This document shows, one piece after another, positions 18,050-26,821 of a DNA stretch of 40,432 bases (within the stretch, counting starts at the first letter, position 1; each line of letters starts with the position of its first letter). The notes below the pieces were generated by a model. That model saw nothing but the letters and a program-made list of their open reading frames with translations, made no database searches and was not told the DNA's origin. The DNA is from Thiotrichaceae bacterium (GTDB taxonomy: Bacteria > Pseudomonadota > Gammaproteobacteria > Eutrophobiales > Eutrophobiaceae), in assembly GCA_012960105.1 (NCBI GenBank), contig DUBV01000007.1:1-40432 (forward strand), written 5' to 3'. A program made the translations under genes and the position numbers.

Positions 18050-19540
18050 ATGTCCATAAGACGACCTAAGTCACTAAAAAACCTGATATTTCGCCACGAA
18101 ATAGCGATTTTATTCCTCGTTGCGGTTACAGGTTTACTGGGTGGGGTTTCAGCCTATTTTTGGCAACACAATTCCGCAGAATCTGTTCGTATTAATGCCA
18201 TGTTTTACCTTACCGAACAGATTAGGGGCGAACTCTATGCACAAATACAGGACATGATTCGTGCTCGTGTGCTTGAAGATGAGCGTGCGTTAGAAGCCTA
18301 TCCAGAGCATTCGCGTAGTATATCTGATCGATTTAATGAGCTAAGAAGACGCTCAAATTCACGCGAAGAAGATATCTCTATTCAGGAATTAAACCTTTCC
18401 TATCGAGAGATTCAAGGCGATATGAATAAGATTTTTGATGATCCTTATTCAGGTAATCGTTTAGTTCAAATACAAATTCTCAATCCGGCATTTGCACAGC
18501 AAATGGTCGGTAAATTTGAAAGTCGTTATTTTGCTTTTAAACAAGTGCTAACAGAGCAACACAAAAAGCTGGATGAAGTTCTAGCAATGTGGACAACGTT
18601 TGCTCCGTTTATTATTCCTATTCCACTTATCTTTGCCTTTATCATTGTTTTTTATACACGCCATGTTATGCGTACTGATTTTATCAAACCTTTAGCGAAT
18701 ATTATTAAAGGAGCAGGAGAGATCAGTCATGGCAAACTGGATTACCATATTGAAGAAGAAGGTGTCGAAGAGGTATCGGATCTGGCAAGTGGTATTAACT
18801 CGATGGCAAAGGAATTATCAGAAAGTAGAGATGCGCTATTAGAGACTGAAAGACAAGCGACATTGGGAGCGTTGGTTCCGGTTGTTGCGCATAATATTCG
18901 TAATCCACTAGCCAGTATTCGCGCGACCGCACAATTACTCGAAGGAGCAGAGAATCAGGAAGAAATAATTGAATCTAGCGAAGCCATTATCGAAACGACA
19001 GATCGTTTGGAACGTTGGGTCAGTTCGCTAGTTTCGTATCTCCATCCTTTAAAACCAAATCTGACAAATATTAATGCACCAGACTTAATCGATGCGGCGT
19101 TTGGATTACTTCATAATAAAATTGCAGATAAAAAAATTGAAATAATTAAAGAAGGTTGGGATATCTCACAATCATTAAGCGTTGACCCAGATTTAATGGA
19201 GCAGGCCTTATATAGTTTATTAGCCAATGCTGTCGATGCTTCACCGAAATCAAGCGCAATAAAAGTAAGCTTGGTAAAACAAGAAGATAATCTTGAGTTT
19301 CGCATACTAGACAGTGGGCCAGGATTACCTTTCGAACCTAAATCAGGAAGTCTTGAACCCGGACCTTCCACAAAAAAATTCGGTACAGGTTTAGGTATTC
19401 CTATTGCGTTTAAAATTTGTCAAAAACATGGTTGGGATTTAAGTTTCAATGTGCCAGAAGGTCAAGACAAAGGTAAGGGACAGGGAACCGAGGCGATAGT
19501 TTCTGCTCCAATACATAAATTAATAAAAGGTGAAGTTTAA
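18050..19540 (+). CDS. Sensor histidine kinase, NtrB-like HAMP type
   Basis: A 496-residue membrane sensor. A first helix (about 17-38) and a second (about 182-204) enclose a helical extracytoplasmic region of about 140 residues that is probably a four-helix sensor domain. HAMP follows (about 206-260), then the phospho-acceptor helix ALVPVVAHNIRNPLASIRA with His281, and an ATPase domain with ANAVDASP (N-box), DSGPGLPF and FGTGLGIPIAFKICQKHGW. ATG 18050 fits because the basic MSIRRPKSLKN leads into the first helix; the in-frame ATG at 17975 would add a spurious hydrophobic start. It abuts its NtrC-type regulator. The signal it senses is unknown. Confidence 0.88.
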   Translation: MSIRRPKSLKNLIFRHEIAILFLVAVTGLLGGVSAYFWQHNSAESVRINAMFYLTEQIRGELYAQIQDMIRARVLEDERALEAYPEHSRSISDRFNELRRRSNSREEDISIQELNLSYREIQGDMNKIFDDPYSGNRLVQIQILNPAFAQQMVGKFESRYFAFKQVLTEQHKKLDEVLAMWTTFAPFIIPIPLIFAFIIVFYTRHVMRTDFIKPLANIIKGAGEISHGKLDYHIEEEGVEEVSDLASGINSMAKELSESRDALLETERQATLGALVPVVAHNIRNPLASIRATAQLLEGAENQEEIIESSEAIIETTDRLERWVSSLVSYLHPLKPNLTNINAPDLIDAAFGLLHNKIADKKIEIIKEGWDISQSLSVDPDLMEQALYSLLANAVDASPKSSAIKVSLVKQEDNLEFRILDSGPGLPFEPKSGSLEPGPSTKKFGTGLGIPIAFKICQKHGWDLSFNVPEGQDKGKGQGTEAIVSAPIHKLIKGEV

Positions 19541-20944
19541 ATGCAGGCTCCATTGATAACTTCAGCAGAAGTACCCGTCTTAGAAAAACGAATACTTTTA
19601 GTTGAAGATGAAACTGTTTTTGCCAAAGCAGTAAAAAAACATTTGGAACGTGCAAGATATAAAGTTGACCTTGCAGGCGACCTAGCAACAGCAAGAGCAG
19701 AATATAAAAGTAATGCACCAGATCTTATTTTGTTAGATATGCGTTTGCCTGATGGTTCTGGCCTGGATTTTCTTGCAGAAATAAAAACGTCTATTAGCAA
19801 TACCTCAGTGCTGGTTATGTCAGCTTATGGCGAATTGGAAGATGCTGTTTCAGCAATGAAATTAGGTGCGTCGGATTATTTAAAAAAACCCATCGATCTA
19901 AAAGAATTACTAATCAATGTAGAACAAGTTTTTGATAAAAACGAACTAACACAAAAACTCACAAACTCAGCCAAGCGAGAACAAAATGCAGCAGAGACCG
20001 TGGATTTTCTCGGGAAGTGCCAACAAATTAAATCAGTACGTGAACAAGTTGAACGCATTTCTCAGTTATCACAGTCAGCAGAAGTTATTCCGCCAACGGT
20101 ATTGATACTCGGCGAAACAGGAACAGGTAAAGATGTCATCGCAAGGTTGTTACATGCGTATAGCAGCCGTAACCAAAAACCTTTCGTACATGTTGATTGC
20201 GCTTCTTTACCAAAAGACTTAATTGAATCTGAACTATTCGGACATGAAAAAGGTGCGTTTACCAATGCGCATGTCGCGCGCACCGGTTTGATCGAAGCTG
20301 CGGAAGATGGAGTATTATTTCTAGATGAAATTGGTGAGCTGCCATTAGATTTACAATCAAAATTATTAGCTGTATTAGAAAGGAGAACCTTAAGAAGAGT
20401 AGGTACTACACAGGAACGTCCGGTTGCCGCATGGATAGTTGCCGCAACCAATAGAGATATAGAATCATTAGCAGATAGCGGTGAGTTTCGATCCGATTTA
20501 TATTATCGATTGAATGTGATGTCGTTATCGATGCCGGCCTTACGTGAGCGTGGCAAAGATATTTTACTTTTAGCTGATCATTTTGCGACGCATACAGCTA
20601 GACGTTATGGATTACAGTTTGATGGCTTTTCGGATGAAGCAGAGGATATGTTGTTAGAATATCCTTGGCCGGGAAACGTGCGTGAGATGAAGCACTTATT
20701 AGAACGAGCAGTTTTATTGAAGGGCGGCGGAGTACTTGAAGAAAATAGTTTGGGTCTTAATAAAAAATCTGAAACCAAATCAGACGAAACTGACATGAAT
20801 GATGATCTGACTTTAGGCGAAGCAGAATTACATTTAATCAAGCAAGCATTAGAACGAACCAATCGCAATGTCTCTAAAGCAGCAAGAGAATTAGGCATTA
20901 CTAGAATGGCATTACGTTATCGAATAAAAAAATACGATCTATAG
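19541..20944 (+). CDS. Sigma-54-dependent NtrC-type response regulator
   Basis: A 467-residue activator with three domains: a receiver (about 16-130) with phospho-acceptor Asp66 in LILLDMRLPDGSG; a sigma-54 AAA+ domain (about 155-385) with Walker A GETGTGKD and Walker B VLFLDEIGEL; and a Fis-type helix-turn-helix at 436-465 (NVSKAARELGITRMALRYRI). The sigma-54 contact loop reads GAFTNA rather than the usual GAFTGA, keeping the key Phe and Thr. It starts right after the stop of the sensor kinase (no spacer) and is followed 14 bases later by the SRPBCC gene. Target promoters should carry -24/-12 elements. A regulatory link to pqqA is suggested only by divergent position. Confidence 0.92.
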   Translation: MQAPLITSAEVPVLEKRILLVEDETVFAKAVKKHLERARYKVDLAGDLATARAEYKSNAPDLILLDMRLPDGSGLDFLAEIKTSISNTSVLVMSAYGELEDAVSAMKLGASDYLKKPIDLKELLINVEQVFDKNELTQKLTNSAKREQNAAETVDFLGKCQQIKSVREQVERISQLSQSAEVIPPTVLILGETGTGKDVIARLLHAYSSRNQKPFVHVDCASLPKDLIESELFGHEKGAFTNAHVARTGLIEAAEDGVLFLDEIGELPLDLQSKLLAVLERRTLRRVGTTQERPVAAWIVAATNRDIESLADSGEFRSDLYYRLNVMSLSMPALRERGKDILLLADHFATHTARRYGLQFDGFSDEAEDMLLEYPWPGNVREMKHLLERAVLLKGGGVLEENSLGLNKKSETKSDETDMNDDLTLGEAELHLIKQALERTNRNVSKAARELGITRMALRYRIKKYDL

Positions 20945-20958
20945 GTGAAGTAAAAATC

Positions 20959-21372
20959 ATGGTAACAGTAAACATGGCAATTGAATTGAATGCCGCAGCA
21001 GACAAAGCATGGAGTTTAATTGGTGGGTATAACGATTTACCGAATTGGCATCCCGCATTAAAAAAAAGCGAATTAAGTGAAAACGACAGTGTACGAACTT
21101 TATTCCTTGTTGGCGGCGGTGAAGTTGTCGATAAGTTATTAATTCATAATGATAACGAACGTACTTGTTCCTATGCAATTGTAGATAGCCCATTACCTGT
21201 TGCTGATTACAGCGCAGAATTAAAAGTAATAGAGCAGGGTAGTGATAAATCAACGGTTGAATGGTCTGCCGAATTCAATGCCGATGGTGCTCCGGAATCA
21301 GAAGCAATAGGAATCATAGAAGGTATATTTCAAGCTGGATTTGATACGCTTAAAGATAAATTTGGCGGATAA
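20959..21372 (+). CDS. SRPBCC family (START-like) protein
   Basis: A 137-residue soluble protein with the START/polyketide-cyclase-like fold pattern: IELNAAADKAWSLIGGYNDLPNWHPAL at the N-terminus, a central strand-rich part (RTLFLVGGGEVVDKLL, RTCSYAIVDSPLPVADY), and a long C-terminal helix (IIEGIFQAGFDTLKDKF). Members bind small hydrophobic ligands. The superfamily also includes MxaD, which helps methanol dehydrogenase, but MxaD is exported and this protein has no signal peptide, so I do not call it MxaD. It is 14 bases downstream of the NtrC-type gene and probably in the same operon. Confidence 0.82.
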   Translation: MVTVNMAIELNAAADKAWSLIGGYNDLPNWHPALKKSELSENDSVRTLFLVGGGEVVDKLLIHNDNERTCSYAIVDSPLPVADYSAELKVIEQGSDKSTVEWSAEFNADGAPESEAIGIIEGIFQAGFDTLKDKFGG

Positions 21373-21387
21373 GGAACGTTCTGCTAA

Positions 21388-21459
21388 CGACTGCGACAGA
21401 CATTAGATCTTGAAACACCGGCAGAACGGTTTAACGCATGTGTTGCATTGACCCGTTGA
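21388..21459 (+). pseudogene. C-terminal remnant of an IS30-like transposase
   Basis: A short in-frame stretch ending in TGA encodes RLRQTLDLETPAERFNAC and then VALTR. It resembles the last residues of IS30-family transposases (R-x-R-K/Q-T-L-x-x-x-T-P-A-E-x-F). A stop codon lies just upstream and nothing else of the gene remains. The sequence that follows (GCAGCCGAAAGCGGACATTA, 21464-21483) may be the old right end. It sits between the convergent SRPBCC and NADH dehydrogenase genes, where an insertion would be harmless. Confidence 0.5.
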
Positions 21460-21488
21460 AGTCGCAGCCGAAAGCGGACATTAGACAT

Positions 21489-22820
21489 TTAATGCAACTT
21501 CATCCTGGTCTTGGTTCTTTGAGTAAGAAAATTTGCTATGGTCGTTAACGTTACTCGAATGATCCCTAATACAACTACTTGGTGCATTTTATATAAAGAC
21601 ATATAAACAAACCGCGCTAACAAGCCTTCTATCATAACACTGCCTGCTGATTTACCAAGCAAGTTACCCATCATGTTTCCAACAGTTGTATATCGACTTA
21701 GATTTATAAGCGATCCGTAATCAACATATTTATATGTAGGAAGAGGTTTGTTCTTTAAACGATTAACCATAGTTTTGGCTAACATGGTTGCTTGTTGATT
21801 CGCTGCTTGTGCGCGTGGTGGTACGGTATTATCTGTTCCTTCCATAGGGCATGCTGCACAATCACCCATAGCGAAGATATTTTCATCACGCGTTGTTTCC
21901 AACGTTGTTTTTACAATGAGTTGATTACTTCTATTAGTTTCCAGGCCGGCAATTTCTTTTAGAAAATCAGGTGCTTTGATACCTGCAGCCCAAATTTTTA
22001 TTTCTGCAGGAACTAGACCACCTTTATCGGTAACAAAACCTTCTTCAGTTGCTTCAGAAATTCGATGACCTGATAACACTTCAATATTTATTTTGTTTAG
22101 CGCTTTCTCTGTCTTTTCAGATAAACGCGGTGGTAATGCTGGTAAGATTCTATCTGCTGCTTCTATGATCGAGATCTTTATATCATTCTCTGTAGATATT
22201 TGATCCAGACCAAACTCAACTAGCTGACCAAATGCTTCATGTAGTTCAGCAGATAATTCAACACCGGTAGCTCCTGCTCCAGCAATAGCCACTTTCAACT
22301 GACCTTTACGTAAAGGTTTAGTTTCCGTGTGTGCTGCGTAGACGTCTCTTAATAAGCGCTGATGGAATAAATCTGCTTCTGTTCGCGTATCAAGGAACAT
22401 GCAATGTTCTTTTATGCCTTTAATACCAAAGTCATTGGTTTGACTACCGACGGCTATGATCAAGCTATCGTAATGAAAGGTACGTCTGGGAATGTATTCT
22501 TCGCCATTTTCATCTAGCGTAGGTTCGAGACTGATTTCCTGCTTTTCACGATCTAGTGTGTCCATACGGCCTACTCGGGAGGTAAAATTATTCTTGTAAG
22601 CCAGTGCGAGATAACTCAGTTCATCTTCATAAGAATTAAGTGTGCCAGCGGCAACTTCGTGTAGAAGCGGTTTCCAGAGATGCGTGCGTGTGGCATCAAT
22701 CAACGTAATCTCGGCTTTTTTCTTTTTGCCGAGTTTTCTGCCAAGTCTTGCCGCTAATTCAAGTCCGCCAGCGCCGCCGCCAACAATAACAATATGGTGT
22801 AAATCAGTAGAATCGTTCAT
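21489..22820 (-). CDS. ndh: Type II NADH dehydrogenase (NDH-2)
   Basis: A 443-residue flavoprotein that oxidises NADH and reduces quinone without pumping protons. The N-terminal FAD-binding Rossmann motif is IVIVGGGAGGLELAARLGRK, followed by HLWKPLLHEVAAGTL. The NADH-binding Rossmann motif is VAIAGAGATGVELSAELHEA. The second FAD-contact block is IFAMGDCAACPMEG, then PPRAQAANQQATMLAK. The C-terminal basic amphipathic helices (LLARFVYMSLYKMHQVVVLG) anchor it to the inner face of the membrane, as in known NDH-2. It is transcribed alone, divergent from the DUF1244 gene. Confidence 0.93.
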   Translation of the reverse strand: MNDSTDLHHIVIVGGGAGGLELAARLGRKLGKKKKAEITLIDATRTHLWKPLLHEVAAGTLNSYEDELSYLALAYKNNFTSRVGRMDTLDREKQEISLEPTLDENGEEYIPRRTFHYDSLIIAVGSQTNDFGIKGIKEHCMFLDTRTEADLFHQRLLRDVYAAHTETKPLRKGQLKVAIAGAGATGVELSAELHEAFGQLVEFGLDQISTENDIKISIIEAADRILPALPPRLSEKTEKALNKINIEVLSGHRISEATEEGFVTDKGGLVPAEIKIWAAGIKAPDFLKEIAGLETNRSNQLIVKTTLETTRDENIFAMGDCAACPMEGTDNTVPPRAQAANQQATMLAKTMVNRLKNKPLPTYKYVDYGSLINLSRYTTVGNMMGNLLGKSAGSVMIEGLLARFVYMSLYKMHQVVVLGIIRVTLTTIANFLTQRTKTRMKLH

Positions 22821-22906
22821 TTTTTTTGTAATTTTATAGTGGTGACAATATATCGGTATAATAGCGTGAAAATTGAGTATTTGTTAATGATTATAGGATG
22901 AAAAAA

Positions 22907-23206
22907 ATGAGCAATGATACTAATACAGAACTAGAAGCCGCCGCATTCAGAGCCTTGGTGAAACACTTGCGTGAGAAAACAGAGGTACAGAATATCGATT
23001 TAATGAATTTGGCCGGATTTTGTCGAAACTGCCTGTCGAAATGGTATCTCGCTGCAGCTAAAGAGAAGAATATCGAGATGGATTACGACAAGGCTAGAGA
23101 ACTTATTTATGGCATGCCGTATTCTGAATGGAAAGAGAAATATCAGAAAGAAGCTAGTACTGAACAGAAAGAACAGTTCAAGGAAGTAACTGGGCGGGAA
23201 GGGTAA
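22907..23206 (+). CDS. DUF1244 family protein
   Basis: A 99-residue cytoplasmic protein matching DUF1244 (COG3492), a small helical family of unknown function common in Proteobacteria. The characteristic core is FRALVKHLREKTEVQNIDLM, then NLAGFCRNCLSKWYLAAA with two conserved cysteines, and YGMPYSEWKEKYQ. I prefer ATG 22907 because an AGGA site (22894-22897) is nine bases upstream. An in-frame ATG at 22898 directly abuts that site. It converges with the TraB/GumN gene. Confidence 0.9.
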   Translation: MSNDTNTELEAAAFRALVKHLREKTEVQNIDLMNLAGFCRNCLSKWYLAAAKEKNIEMDYDKARELIYGMPYSEWKEKYQKEASTEQKEQFKEVTGREG

Positions 23207-23249
23207 AGTAAAGATTAATATAGTTATAGATTTATTTAGGTTCCTTAAT

Positions 23250-24209
23250 TCAATAAAGAACGGATAAAGTATAACCGCGCTTGTTAAGTTCGTTTAACAA
23301 GCCTTTTTTATCGGCTAAATGCGATGCACCAATTGCAACAAATACGTTTCCATTTTCGAATTCACTTTCTATTATTTCAATAATGTTGTTATTACGGTCG
23401 TATAGTATTTGTTGCATGAAGCGTTCAAATACGGCTTCATCATGATGTGGCTGGTTATTGAATTCGACTATGCCTGCCAGATCACGGTGTAGATATAAGT
23501 CGACGAGTGTTTTTGCGTCACGAGTGATTTGTTCGTGATTACAGATAGTATCTTTCAATATAATAATCTGGTCATTCATAGAGAGCCCATCTAATGCGGA
23601 TACAATTTCATCCATAGATTGCAATGACTTAATTTGTAATCGACCTTGTTGGGCTGTTTGAAATAAATTACTTTCTATTGTTGGTGCTCGGACGGGTTTT
23701 GGTCTGCCAATCAGACTAAACGCCGCCCAGGGTTTGACTAATTTAATGCGGTTTTTTTCAACACCATAGTGTTTAAGCTTTGCTGTTAATGCTTTAAATA
23801 GCTCTGGTTCTAATAAAGTATCGAGGCGTCGCTGGTCTTTAAAATACATATTGTTTAAAAAAGCCTGATTGGCGGCTTCATTTGGAATGGTTTCCATTAA
23901 CAACACTTTGCTTTTTGCCAGAGCCAATCGTGCCTGGGGTGGTATCGAACTGACGGCGTAATCTTGTGAATGGATAGTGCCAAATAGGTAGTTAGTTTTT
24001 CCTTGCTTAGTTTCTATTTTCCAGAGTAAACCGGTTTTAAATCGGCTGTTTTTTATTTGAGAGTCATTTTCATTCGGTTTTATATTTTCACTAACTGAGG
24101 TGAATTCTTTGCATGTTTCAGTGAATTTGCTGTCGGCGTGCGAGGATATTGGATTTATTAAGCTGCAAAGCAGACAAAACTGGAAAATACCTATATTATT
24201 CATGAACAT
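23250..24209 (-). CDS. TraB/GumN family protein, exported
   Basis: A 319-residue protein with an N-terminal signal peptide (to about residue 25). The TraB/GumN fold shows its two conserved stretches: YLFGTIHSQD near residue 90 with the GTIH motif, and FVAIGASHLADKKGLL near the end with the GASHL motif. The family is related to Tiki-type metalloproteases and erythromycin-esterase-like folds, but bacterial members have no firm function. ATG 24209 or 24203 are both possible starts. It is divergent from the TolC-like gene across 73 bases. Confidence 0.87.
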   Translation of the reverse strand: MFMNNIGIFQFCLLCSLINPISSHADSKFTETCKEFTSVSENIKPNENDSQIKNSRFKTGLLWKIETKQGKTNYLFGTIHSQDYAVSSIPPQARLALAKSKVLLMETIPNEAANQAFLNNMYFKDQRRLDTLLEPELFKALTAKLKHYGVEKNRIKLVKPWAAFSLIGRPKPVRAPTIESNLFQTAQQGRLQIKSLQSMDEIVSALDGLSMNDQIIILKDTICNHEQITRDAKTLVDLYLHRDLAGIVEFNNQPHHDEAVFERFMQQILYDRNNNIIEIIESEFENGNVFVAIGASHLADKKGLLNELNKRGYTLSVLY

Positions 24210-24245
24210 AAAAAAGCAGGCAGATAGAGATCTGCGATTTCATAT

Positions 24246-24262
24246 AACTGCCGGATGCAGTT
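24246..24262. promoter_or_regulatory. Inverted repeat in the TraB / TolC divergent promoter region
   Basis: A perfect repeat AACTGC-CGGAT-GCAGTT lies 21-37 bases before the TolC-like start codon, followed by an AT-rich palindrome (AAATAAT-A-ATTATTT). It could be an operator for the efflux operon or a small hairpin. Seen directly; its function is inferred. Confidence 0.28.
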
Positions 24263-24282
24263 AAATAATAATTATTTGTTAT

Positions 24283-25776
24283 ATGCATCATTCATTTATA
24301 CAACGACTCAGGTTTATCGTTCATAGCACGATTATAGCGCTACTCTGCATTACGATGCAGGGCTGTGTTAAACATAGCTATATTGCTGAACCTATCAATA
24401 CCGATCTTGTATTAAACGAAATCAATTCCTGGTCAATAGACAACGCTGGTTTGAATCAGTTTTTGCAGTTAAATGGTCTGTCTGCGGGAGAAGTAAGCCG
24501 CAATACGTTTTCCATTAAACGTTTATATCTCACCAGTTTGTATTATGACCCTGAGATGCAAGTAGCTTATAAGAAATGGAAAAAAGCATTAATAACTGCT
24601 GAACATACAGACTATAAAATAAATCCCGAGTTCTCTATCCCATTAGAGCATCATAGTGAATCTTCGGCAGGTCAATCAGAGTGGACGATTGGCTTGGTAC
24701 TTAACTTTATCTATGAACGTAAGGGTAAACGCGAAGCGAGACAGGCCAAGGCGGAAGTCGAATTGTTTAATGCTAAACTAGCAATAAATAAATTAGCGTT
24801 TGAACGTTATGGTGAATTTGAAGAAAAATATCATGCATACCAATTAGCCAAAGCAAAAATAGTTGAAACAAAAAATGAAGTTGATGTCTTTAAAGAATTA
24901 GCAGAACAGTTACAAAAGAAATATGAGTTAGGTGCAGTCAATCAATTTGAACTAAGTACGACCAAACTTGAGTTGCAACGTAGTTTGTTCCAATTGACTT
25001 TGCTTAAAAACAGTTTACAAGAAAACGGAGATGATTTGATGGCAATGACACATCTAGTTCATTCTGAATTGGATGATATTGAACTTGAGTATGTTTCTCC
25101 ATTTTCTTTTATTAATGAAGCGTATCAACAATCAATATTCATTGACGCCAGTTTTTCAAGTCTACAAAAATCGATGCTGGATAATCATCTCGATATGGCA
25201 ATACAACTGAATAATTATGCGCAAGCTGAAGCAGAGTTAAGACTAGATATAGAAAAGCAATATCCTGATTTGGTTTTATCTCCGGGTTTTCTTTTTGACC
25301 AATCCGATTACATTTGGTCGTTGGCGGCCTCATGGGTTTTGCCCTTGTTCAAAAACACCGAGCAAAATTTAAATATATTAAAAGCTTTAGAAGAACGAAA
25401 AATAAAACAGCAAGAAATTACAGTATTACAAAAAGAGTTATTAAGCATGCTGTATATAAAGCATAAATCTATAGTTCGGCATAAAGTCTTGATCGAAGTC
25501 AGCGATGAAATTATTAAGTCGATAGAGCAGCGTGCAAAAGAGATAGATAGCCAAGTTGAATTGGGTGGCGTTGACAGTGTTGTTGTATTGAGAAATAAAA
25601 TAGAATTTTATAAAGCCCGACAGGCACAGCTCGATGTTTATAGCGAAGCGGTTAATGCACTATTGGAAATAGAGCATTTATTACAAAGCTCACATGCAGA
25701 CATGGACATTAAAAATATTGTTGCATCGTGGCTAGAATTACTTGAAGAGAAAAATAATGTTAAAGCTGTTAATTAA
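24283..25776 (+). CDS. TolC-family outer membrane efflux protein (CzcC-like)
   Basis: A 497-residue outer-membrane channel component. The N-terminus is a signal with an unorthodox lipobox (TMQGC, Cys28), so it may be lipid-anchored like CusC. Two long alternating helical repeats follow, as in the outer membrane efflux protein fold. The block QLQKKYELGAVNQFELSTTKLELQRS lies in the first repeat and its counterpart IDSQVELGGVDSVVVLRNKIEFYKARQAQ in the second. It is the first gene of the TolC/adaptor/RND set and its end overlaps the adaptor start by 20 bases. Confidence 0.88.
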   Translation: MHHSFIQRLRFIVHSTIIALLCITMQGCVKHSYIAEPINTDLVLNEINSWSIDNAGLNQFLQLNGLSAGEVSRNTFSIKRLYLTSLYYDPEMQVAYKKWKKALITAEHTDYKINPEFSIPLEHHSESSAGQSEWTIGLVLNFIYERKGKREARQAKAEVELFNAKLAINKLAFERYGEFEEKYHAYQLAKAKIVETKNEVDVFKELAEQLQKKYELGAVNQFELSTTKLELQRSLFQLTLLKNSLQENGDDLMAMTHLVHSELDDIELEYVSPFSFINEAYQQSIFIDASFSSLQKSMLDNHLDMAIQLNNYAQAEAELRLDIEKQYPDLVLSPGFLFDQSDYIWSLAASWVLPLFKNTEQNLNILKALEERKIKQQEITVLQKELLSMLYIKHKSIVRHKVLIEVSDEIIKSIEQRAKEIDSQVELGGVDSVVVLRNKIEFYKARQAQLDVYSEAVNALLEIEHLLQSSHADMDIKNIVASWLELLEEKNNVKAVN

Positions 25777-26821
25777 ATCATTTCTGATTTTAATCGTTAT
25801 TAGTTTAACGATATTTTTGTTCGTCCAAACTTCTGGTGTCGACGATATAGTTAGCGAAACAATGGGCAAAGACAATGATGACGATGAAGCTAGCAAGGTT
25901 ATTATTGTCGATGGCTACAAAGCAATACAGCTTGACGAGGAAGTCATCGCTGCATCAGGTTTGGTCTTTGAAGAAGTTAGAAGCCTCTCTTTTAAAGCAG
26001 AAACGTTAGCTTATGCTGAAGTGATTGATATAGCGCCATTAGTTTCTTTGAAGTCAGAGTATCAAATATTGTTGGCCGAGAGAAAGATATTGCAAAATGA
26101 TTTACATAATCAAAATAAAATTATAGAGCGTGCAATAGCCTTGCATAAGGTTAAAAGTTTATCAACACGAGATCTGGAAAAAAATCGTGCTGATCGTGAT
26201 TTAAAATCATTTCATTTAAGCGCAATGAATACTCAGGTTAATGCGTTTGAATATAAAGTGAAATCCAAGTGGGGCGGTACCTTAAGTCGTTTGATAATAG
26301 AGAACGCTAAACAAGTAGAGTTTGATGCGCTTGCTAGTCATAAAACATCACTCCTTTTATTATCTTTGTCGAAAAACGAAACGCTAGATCATCAACAGCA
26401 AAGCGTCTTTGTTAGTAATATAAACCAACGTGATAAAGCTATTAGCATTAGTTATTTGCAACAAGCCCAGCATGTTAATAATCCTTTGTATGGTGAAAGT
26501 TATATCTATGTTCTTGAGTCTAACAAAATAAGACTAGGCATGAAGTTGTTTGCATGGATAGAAGAGAGTGGTGTCAATATTGAAGGACTTTTTGTCCCTG
26601 AAAGTGCCGTTATCTGGTATGCCAATCAGCCATGGATATATCTCGTGCAAGATGATGAACTGTTTATACGTAAACCATTAAGCGATGTTAGAAAAATTAA
26701 TGATGGTTGGTTGTTGAAAGATGACTCCCTTATAGGTGGCGATTTATTGGTGACTAAAGGTGGGCAGACTTTATTATCGGAAGAATTCAAATGGGCGATA
26801 CCAGATGAAGACGACGACTAA
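25757..26821 (+). CDS. Periplasmic adaptor (membrane fusion) subunit of RND efflux pump
   Basis: A 354-residue protein with one N-terminal membrane anchor (about 5-25) and an acidic segment (KDNDDDE). It has an adaptor core with a short hairpin (LLAERKILQNDLHNQNKIIERAIAL), a beta-barrel region, and the late GLFVPESAVIWYANQPWIYLV block that marks the family. The acidic end (WAIPDEDDD) is common in CzcB-like adaptors of this type. A classical complete lipoyl motif is hard to see, so the helical hairpin part looks reduced. ATG 25757 has an AAGAGA site upstream; a TTG at 25742 is the alternative. The stop codon touches the palindromic element at 26822. Confidence 0.8.
   Translation: MLKLLIKSFLILIVISLTIFLFVQTSGVDDIVSETMGKDNDDDEASKVIIVDGYKAIQLDEEVIAASGLVFEEVRSLSFKAETLAYAEVIDIAPLVSLKSEYQILLAERKILQNDLHNQNKIIERAIALHKVKSLSTRDLEKNRADRDLKSFHLSAMNTQVNAFEYKVKSKWGGTLSRLIIENAKQVEFDALASHKTSLLLLSLSKNETLDHQQQSVFVSNINQRDKAISISYLQQAQHVNNPLYGESYIYVLESNKIRLGMKLFAWIEESGVNIEGLFVPESAVIWYANQPWIYLVQDDELFIRKPLSDVRKINDGWLLKDDSLIGGDLLVTKGGQTLLSEEFKWAIPDEDDD

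Noticed and set aside
20959-21372. MxaD identity for the SRPBCC protein
   Set aside because: MxaD is an exported protein within methanol dehydrogenase clusters. This protein has no signal peptide and no mxa genes are near; only the fold is shared.
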